Positions 59,133 to 64,000 of a stretch of DNA of 64,000 bases are shown piece by piece; the first letter of the stretch is position 1, and each line of letters begins with the position of its first letter. Location: NCBI RefSeq assembly GCF_006335145.1, contig NZ_VDMN01000005.1, positions 310,001-374,000 of the forward strand, read 5' to 3'. Made by a program: the position numbers and the translations under genes. Origin of the DNA: Aliirhizobium smilacinae. Lineage in GTDB: Bacteria > Pseudomonadota > Alphaproteobacteria > Rhizobiales > Rhizobiaceae. The notes beneath the pieces were generated by a model. It saw nothing but the letters and a program-made list of their open reading frames with translations, was not told the DNA's origin and ran no database searches.

Positions 59133-61861
59133 AGACGACGCGACTGCAACTCCATCAACTCCCGAAAAGCAGCATTTGACTGCGATAATTCCAGGTAGTC
59201 ACCGCTGCCTATCAATGAACCACGCTGAAAGAGCAGGACTCGATCGAAAATCCGAGCGATATGCGGATCGGAAATAACCCACAGGACCGCGGAAGCCCGC
59301 TTCATATCGCTCCGCTGCTGGATAATACACCGCGTGATCTCCTCTTCAATCCGCTGGTCTAGCGCCGACAGAGGCCTGTTCAATATGGTAAAGTCCGAAT
59401 GTTTCAGCAATGCGCGAGCAAGATTGAGCTTTTGCCTCTGCGCCAATGCCAGCCGCTTTCCGCCCGCGCCGACATCAAACTGAAGACCAATCGCCAGAGC
59501 GTTCTCATAGAGGCCGAGCGCGGAAAACAGCTCCTTCATGATCGTCCGGATATGTTCGGCTGCATCGGCCACCTGATGCGCAACCCGGCCGAACAATACA
59601 TTGTCGAGTAACGTGGCGGATGCCGTAAAGCGCTCTGGATCGTGACGATCTATCAAGCTCGCCATGTCGTCGGGAATATCGGTATGAAACAGCTTGCGCG
59701 CAGCCACCAGTCGCTCCATCAGTGCCTCACTTAGAAGACCGAAGCGATGGCTAGGCTCGATATACGACAGACTGAGCACGGTGATCGATGCGCGGTCCTC
59801 GGAAGAAACTTCCTCGAAATGCTGACCACGACATCGCGACAGCGTTGCCTGATAGACCGGGATTTCTTCTGCAGTCATGAATGTCAGTCTGCGGAAAAAT
59901 GAATGCTGCGGCGCGAGGTCGCGAAACAGTTCCACGGCTGTTTCAGCGATTTCCAGGCCCATATCATACAGGCCGCGATCAAGGCCTGTGGTTTCCAGAA
60001 GGAGCTGAAAATATGGATGAGCAACCATATCCTTGTCATCGACGATCCGCTGGCTTCTGGTGCCGAAGAGCAGGTTCTCTCCGATGCTTGCCTGAATGTT
60101 GTAACGATCAAAGTCGAACGGCACGAGCAGATCTTCTAGCCGCTCCTCGACAAGCCGCTTGCGCAGAGAAAGGCGCAGTTCGGCGATCCGTTCGCTGATG
60201 ATCGGATAAACCTCGGCATCTAGCGTCGAGCGCAGCGTCAGCCCGAAAATGTCATCCGATATCTGTACGGCATCAAGTATAGGCAGGATTTTACGGAGAA
60301 GATCGTCCGGCCCGTTCGCTCCGACCGACTGATAGTCCACCCAATCCCCACTCGGAACAAAAACGACATTTCCTGCCTTGCGCGCCTCCGCCGCATAGCG
60401 CTGAAGTTCAGCGGGGTTTTCGTCGCTCGCCGCCACGTTTGGTTGGGGTGCGTGCTTGAGCCCATAGAGCAGATTGTCCATCAGACTACCATGCAACAAA
60501 AACGGCTCACCTGATGCGTAGGAGATGCGGCGCCCCGTAATGGATTCCGGTATTTCGAGCAGATTTCGATCGCCAATCATCATGCTACCGGATTCCGGCC
60601 AAATGAGACGGCCAAGGGCTTCTGCGAACGCTTCGGCACCGCTGCCGGCAGCGCCGACGAGCGCGACGGTCTCGTCAGGCTTAATCTCGGTCGAAACATC
60701 GTCCAATAGTCTCGCGCCGCTATCATCGACAAGTGTGAGGTTACGGACGACGACGGAGGTTTCCAGGAGCGCGACCGGGCCGCTCGCAAGCTCGTGGACC
60801 GACTGCGCGATGAGTGGTTCAACGCTGAATTGATCGCAAACCGACCCATACTTGAGTTGTACGTCCTGACGCGCCTGATCCCAGTCGATGAGATCCTTCA
60901 ACGGACTGGGAAGATCCTTGTAGGCAGCGATGACGGCGACGAGCTGCCCAAGATCGAGTTTTCCCAGCAGGACGAAATAGCCGCCAAAGGCATAGAAAAT
61001 AAATGGCGTGACCTGGGAGAACAGGTTGTTGATGAATTTTACCAGAAACTTCCATTGATAAAGGTCGTAGCGGATCGAGAAGATCCGGCCGAGCCGCCAG
61101 GCGATATCGGCACGCTCGAGATTGGACGTATCGTTGCTGTGAACTGCGCCGATGCCATCGACAATCTCGCTGACACGCCCCGATAGCTCGCGGGCCGTCA
61201 GTTGGCGCAGGCGCCCCAGTTCCAGTACCCTTCGGCGCATCCGTGGTATGATGCTAAGTTGTATCGTCACGATGCCGGCAGTGATTGTGCCGAGCCAGAC
61301 GTTCTGAACGAAAATGAACCCAAGCGTCGTAAGTGCCTGGCCGCCGAGGAGAGCGGGTAGAACGAAAGCGTCACCGGTAAAGCCACCGAGCGGCTCCACC
61401 TCGTCCTTGACCATGGTCGCGATCTCGGCGGACTTGAGTCGCTTGAAATGCTTGGGAGGAAAGCGGAGAACCCGGTCGACGAGTTCGAAGCGGATGCGGC
61501 GCAGCATCCGCTCGCCAAGCCGGCCCTTGTACGTGTTGATGTAGAACTTAAAAAGCCCGTTTATCAACACCAGGACCAGAAAGACAGTGCTTAGCGCCAT
61601 GAGTGTCTGCGGCCGGTCGAGATCGATCCCATTGGCAAGCTCGACATGCCCGATCAGCGGGAGTTCGTAGGCAATCCGGAAAAATGGCTGGCGTGCATCG
61701 GTCGCTTCAAAGCCATTGCCCTGGATCGGTCCATTGACGATCTGCTTCGGTAAATCGAAAGCCAAGAAATAGGGGACCATGGATGCCGCCACGACGAGCA
61801 GGATCCACAGCTGTTGCCTGCGGGTGTGGCTCCAGATGTAGCGGAGCAGGCTCCTTTCCAT
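59129..61861 (-). CDS. Highly degenerate ABC exporter-like protein with expanded nucleotide-binding region
   Basis: A 910-residue protein from ATG 61861. Residues about 1-340 form an ABC-exporter-type membrane domain (helices near 18-36, 88-105, 165-200, 280-312). The nucleotide-binding region (about 365-910) is more than twice normal size. The Walker A position reads VGAAGSGAEAF (about 402-412; Lys and Ser/Thr lost), the signature position VGAGGKRLALAQRQKLNLAR (about 797-816), Walker B FTILNRPLSALD (about 824-835; Asp-Glu replaced by Asn-Arg), and the H-loop VISDPH lacks the switch His. A segment like the post-Q-loop motif ENLLFG occurs three times (LMDNLLYG about 460, IGENLLFG about 593, LLDNVLFG about 751). 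It is coupled to the cNMP-binding protein. ATP hydrolysis by this protein alone is doubtful. Confidence 0.8.
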   Translation of the reverse strand: MERSLLRYIWSHTRRQQLWILLVVAASMVPYFLAFDLPKQIVNGPIQGNGFEATDARQPFFRIAYELPLIGHVELANGIDLDRPQTLMALSTVFLVLVLINGLFKFYINTYKGRLGERMLRRIRFELVDRVLRFPPKHFKRLKSAEIATMVKDEVEPLGGFTGDAFVLPALLGGQALTTLGFIFVQNVWLGTITAGIVTIQLSIIPRMRRRVLELGRLRQLTARELSGRVSEIVDGIGAVHSNDTSNLERADIAWRLGRIFSIRYDLYQWKFLVKFINNLFSQVTPFIFYAFGGYFVLLGKLDLGQLVAVIAAYKDLPSPLKDLIDWDQARQDVQLKYGSVCDQFSVEPLIAQSVHELASGPVALLETSVVVRNLTLVDDSGARLLDDVSTEIKPDETVALVGAAGSGAEAFAEALGRLIWPESGSMMIGDRNLLEIPESITGRRISYASGEPFLLHGSLMDNLLYGLKHAPQPNVAASDENPAELQRYAAEARKAGNVVFVPSGDWVDYQSVGANGPDDLLRKILPILDAVQISDDIFGLTLRSTLDAEVYPIISERIAELRLSLRKRLVEERLEDLLVPFDFDRYNIQASIGENLLFGTRSQRIVDDKDMVAHPYFQLLLETTGLDRGLYDMGLEIAETAVELFRDLAPQHSFFRRLTFMTAEEIPVYQATLSRCRGQHFEEVSSEDRASITVLSLSYIEPSHRFGLLSEALMERLVAARKLFHTDIPDDMASLIDRHDPERFTASATLLDNVLFGRVAHQVADAAEHIRTIMKELFSALGLYENALAIGLQFDVGAGGKRLALAQRQKLNLARALLKHSDFTILNRPLSALDQRIEEEITRCIIQQRSDMKRASAVLWVISDPHIARIFDRVLLFQRGSLIGSGDYLELSQSNAAFRELMELQSRRL

Positions 61862-62309
61862 CGCATCGACCCGTTCGAGACTAAGGTTGGTCACAACAAA
61901 GGTAGATCTGAGACGAATTGCCGAATGGGATGCCGAGCATAGGACACATAACATGGACTCGCAAATGGGAGCTGTGCCTGTGCGAACGTAAAGCGGCTTC
62001 AAGACTACTCTGTAATCATCGGTGCCATGTTTGTTGCATGCGCCTTTCGGCCCAATGCGGCTTACGGCCCATCCGCCGGAGTTTGAACCGGAATCATTGA
62101 ACGGTTTCACACGGCAAATACTTCAAATGGGTATCGGGTTTCTTACGCCGTTTCACTCTTCTGGAAACCGAAGTCATGACGCGGGACATACGAACTCAGC
62201 TTACGCCCACATTTATCAGCTTGATTGAATGTATTTTGATTTGTGATAAGCTGTCGGTTGTAAGCGCAATGCATCTTGTGCCCGGTTTCATGTCATCTGG
62301 GAGGGGATC
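61862..62309. other. Divergent intergenic region between the ABC-like and peptidase genes
   Basis: The longer ABC frame to 62110 has no ribosome-binding site and atypical composition, so I treat it as leader. TTATCAGCTT (62213-62222) and TGATAAGCTG (62244-62253) form an interrupted inverted repeat in an AT-rich stretch about 60-100 bp before the peptidase start, a possible regulatory site. Confidence 0.35.
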
Positions 62310-63731
62310 ATGCCAGGGCAGATACAGGTTTGGGAAAAGGATCCCGCGTCAGGCCTGCTCGTTAGCGCGCCCAAACCCGATGTGACGCAAATTCCGTTCG
62401 GTTTTTCATTTCCGTTGCCCGAACTCCCTGTCGATCCGGATACCACGACGCGCAACTTCCGATACTGGAATGCTGCCGAGGCTCTCAGACGCGGCGCCGA
62501 CTTCTGGGCGGTTGCTCTAGCGCCCAAGGCAGACTGGCATTGCGGCTCCCGCATCAGTGTCAAGCTGTCGAATGTCCTCAGCTGCTGGAATGCGGAATAT
62601 AATCGTCAATCGCTTATCTTCTACCGAGGTCAGCTGAAACCGGGAATTTTCCTATATACGGCAGATAGTGCCGACATTCTCTGTCACGAACTCGGGCATG
62701 CAGTTCTTGATACCGTTCAGCCTCCACTATGGAGTTTATGCGATACGGAGATTGCTGCGTTCAAAGAAGCATTCGGAGACTTGAGCGCCATTTTGTGTGC
62801 GCTTCAGGTCGAGACGATCCGGGTTGCCATCCTAGCGGCCGGCGCCGGTGAGATTTTCTGCAATTCGCGGCTTTCGCGCATCGCAGAAAAATTTGGCTCG
62901 GCGCTTTACACTCTCTTTCCAAATGATGCGGAACCGGATTGCCTTCGCAACGCTTATAATGCGTTCTGCTACACACCACCGTCCACTCTTCCTTCCAACG
63001 GCCCCTCCTCGATATTGACGGCCAAACCGCATTCCTTTTCGCGGATTTTTACTGGGGCTATGCTGGAGATACTGTCCGGAATGCTGGCTTTGCATCCTGC
63101 GCCCACTCCAAATCTTTTGCGGGATGCGACCTTGGATTTGAGAGACATCATCATTGAATCTGTCAGATCTGCTCCTTTCGTTCCGCAGTATTATGCCGCG
63201 CTTGCGACGGAGATGGTGCTGGCGGCCGGAAGCAGAAATCCCGCCTATACGGCCATCTTTCGCGGCGTGTTTGTCAGACGGCTGATACTCGCGCCGAATT
63301 CCCCGATCGAGCCGCCATTGGTGCCGTTGGTCGAGGGGCAGATAGATGTGGCCATCAGGAGCGAAGAGCGTCGCTCCTCGCCGCGGCTCATTTCGATTTT
63401 GATATCCCATTATAGCATTGATCAGCCGATCGTCGTCGAGGCACCCGCAGATCCCTCGGAGAGCCGGGCCCGGAGTGGCGTGCCTGAGGGCGGCGCATTT
63501 TCTCCCCTGACGGCTCAAGAGGCTGCACGGACATTCGTGGAGCGTTTGTTCATGGAAGGATTGGTCGAATTCGGCCAGCCTGAAGACGGGGATATTCCGG
63601 GTGATGATGGCGAGGAAGATCGATCACCCAGCCGCGCCACTCATCGGTTGGAACACATTGATGGGCAGCTGCATCTGAAAAGAATCCGAGTTCAGTGCAG
63701 CCATTGTATGGACGAATGTCGCTCCAAATAA
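62310..63731 (+). CDS. Predicted M4-like (gluzincin) zinc metalloprotease, unknown family
   Basis: A 473-residue protein with the zinc motif HELGHAVLD (HExxH at 126-130) and a downstream FKEAFGDLSAI (Glu153 as likely third ligand, Asp157 following). This is the thermolysin-type HExxH...ExxxD pattern, and the residues around it (ADILCHELGHAVLD, NEAFGD-like) resemble M4 peptidases. No signal peptide or propeptide is visible, so it seems cytoplasmic, unlike secreted thermolysins. An acidic low-complexity stretch (GDIPGDDGEEDRS) and a Cys cluster (CSHCMDEC) end the protein. GGGAGGGGATC precedes the ATG. Divergent from the degenerate ABC gene. Substrate unknown. Confidence 0.72.
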   Translation: MPGQIQVWEKDPASGLLVSAPKPDVTQIPFGFSFPLPELPVDPDTTTRNFRYWNAAEALRRGADFWAVALAPKADWHCGSRISVKLSNVLSCWNAEYNRQSLIFYRGQLKPGIFLYTADSADILCHELGHAVLDTVQPPLWSLCDTEIAAFKEAFGDLSAILCALQVETIRVAILAAGAGEIFCNSRLSRIAEKFGSALYTLFPNDAEPDCLRNAYNAFCYTPPSTLPSNGPSSILTAKPHSFSRIFTGAMLEILSGMLALHPAPTPNLLRDATLDLRDIIIESVRSAPFVPQYYAALATEMVLAAGSRNPAYTAIFRGVFVRRLILAPNSPIEPPLVPLVEGQIDVAIRSEERRSSPRLISILISHYSIDQPIVVEAPADPSESRARSGVPEGGAFSPLTAQEAARTFVERLFMEGLVEFGQPEDGDIPGDDGEEDRSPSRATHRLEHIDGQLHLKRIRVQCSHCMDECRSK

Positions 63732-63744
63732 AAGGGAGGCGTTG

Positions 63745-64000
63745 ATGCCGGTGCTATATCAGAAGCTTTTTGCTGCCGACGCTATGAGGGCTGCTTTTGC
63801 AATCGCAACGGCGGGTGGCCTCATATTCGCCGCCGATCAGGCGCAGGCCGTTGATTGTGTCAACAAGCCGAGCCAAGGATGGGTGGAAACTGCCAATGAT
63901 CCGCCTGCTGCAGATGAGCGCGCGATCATCAAGTTGATCCATCTCTACAACTGGGCATTGGACAAGCATGATTCCGCGATGCTGGTTGATCTTTTTTCGA
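63745..64000 (+). CDS. SnoaL-like/NTF2-fold protein, N-terminal part (cut by window end)
   Basis: The frame begins MPVLYQKLFAADAMRAAFAI and continues open to the window edge (85 codons). A hydrophobic segment ending FAADQAQA looks like a signal peptide. The next part, DERAIIKLIHLYNWALDKHD, then SAMLVDLF, matches the first helix of SnoaL-like (NTF2-fold) domains. AAAGGGAGGCGTTG precedes ATG 63745, 13 nt after the peptidase stop, so the two are probably one operon. The rest lies outside the window. Confidence 0.6.
   Translation, partial: MPVLYQKLFAADAMRAAFAIATAGGLIFAADQAQAVDCVNKPSQGWVETANDPPAADERAIIKLIHLYNWALDKHDSAMLVDLFS

Noticed and set aside
61862..62110. N-terminal extension of the degenerate ABC protein to residue 993
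   Set aside because: The extra 83 residues have Cys/His-rich random composition and no ribosome-binding site. MERSLLRYIW is the natural start of the exporter domain.

Overview
The window looks like a chromosomal or chromid segment of a Rhizobiaceae-type alphaproteobacterium (Rhizobium, Agrobacterium, Neorhizobium or Ensifer). The reasons are the nirV-nnrR denitrification pair at the left edge, the high density of ABC uptake systems (eight or nine loci in 64 kb), Aap-like amino-acid permeases, and GC-rich coding bias throughout. I saw no rRNA, tRNA, CRISPR array, intact insertion sequence or prophage. Genus-level assignment is inference.

Layout. 0-2 kb: nirV, an NnrR-type Crp/Fnr regulator and a relic of a DUF1778 antitoxin. 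2.1-12.7 kb: a colinear set of two-class flavin monooxygenases, an M20 deacylase, a GNAT acetyltransferase, a fused permease-ATPase, two paralogous binding proteins, a PLP beta-lyase and a third LLM oxygenase. The gene content matches the Bacillus ytmI/snaA-type operon for S-alkylcysteine (for example S-succinocysteine) salvage. 12.7-17.4 kb: three regulator/target pairs (ArsR-MFS, LysR-SDR, HxlR-SDR), each with a visible palindromic site. 17.4-20.2 kb: small proteins, an Rrf2 regulator, a decayed dioxygenase and a small-protein operon closed by a strong terminator. 20.2-23.6 kb: an Aap-like amino-acid ABC transporter without its ATPase. 24.5-32.5 kb: a PPC-domain protein with a complete ECF transporter, then a taurine-type ABC transporter and a second PLP lyase. 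32.7-40.8 kb: a dipeptide-type ABC operon, an M24 peptidase and an IclR regulator. 41-47.9 kb: a pectin (rhamnogalacturonan) operon of GH105, CHEV-type GH4 and a sugar ABC transporter. 48-54.6 kb: a mutarotase, then an M20/AbgB-like hydrolase with a polar amino-acid ABC transporter and a divergent GntR regulator. 54.8-58.5 kb: a LytS/LytTR two-component system with an OFA-family transporter, resembling E. coli YpdAB-YhjX. 58.6-64 kb: a stand-alone cyclic-nucleotide-binding protein translationally coupled to a highly degenerate ABC exporter, divergent from an HExxH metalloprotease and a SnoaL-like protein.

How it fits together. Much of the left half concerns organosulfur uptake and dealkylation. 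A shared motif (AAATYAGTAGA-YAAAT) lies upstream of the monooxygenase operon, the Aap-like operon, the PPC-ECF operon and a small-protein operon. The Rrf2 protein encoded at 18.6 kb is a plausible but unproven reader of it. The right half is catabolic uptake (peptides, pectin fragments, acylated amino acids, pyruvate-like acids), each with a local regulator.

The best candidates for undescribed biology are the degenerate ABC/cNMP-binding/gluzincin locus at the right end, the alphaproteobacterial S-alkylcysteine operon with its shared motif, and the two-member LFGFDLF small-protein family. Start codons given below were chosen from ribosome-binding sites, overlaps and family N-termini. Several differ from the longest open frame.
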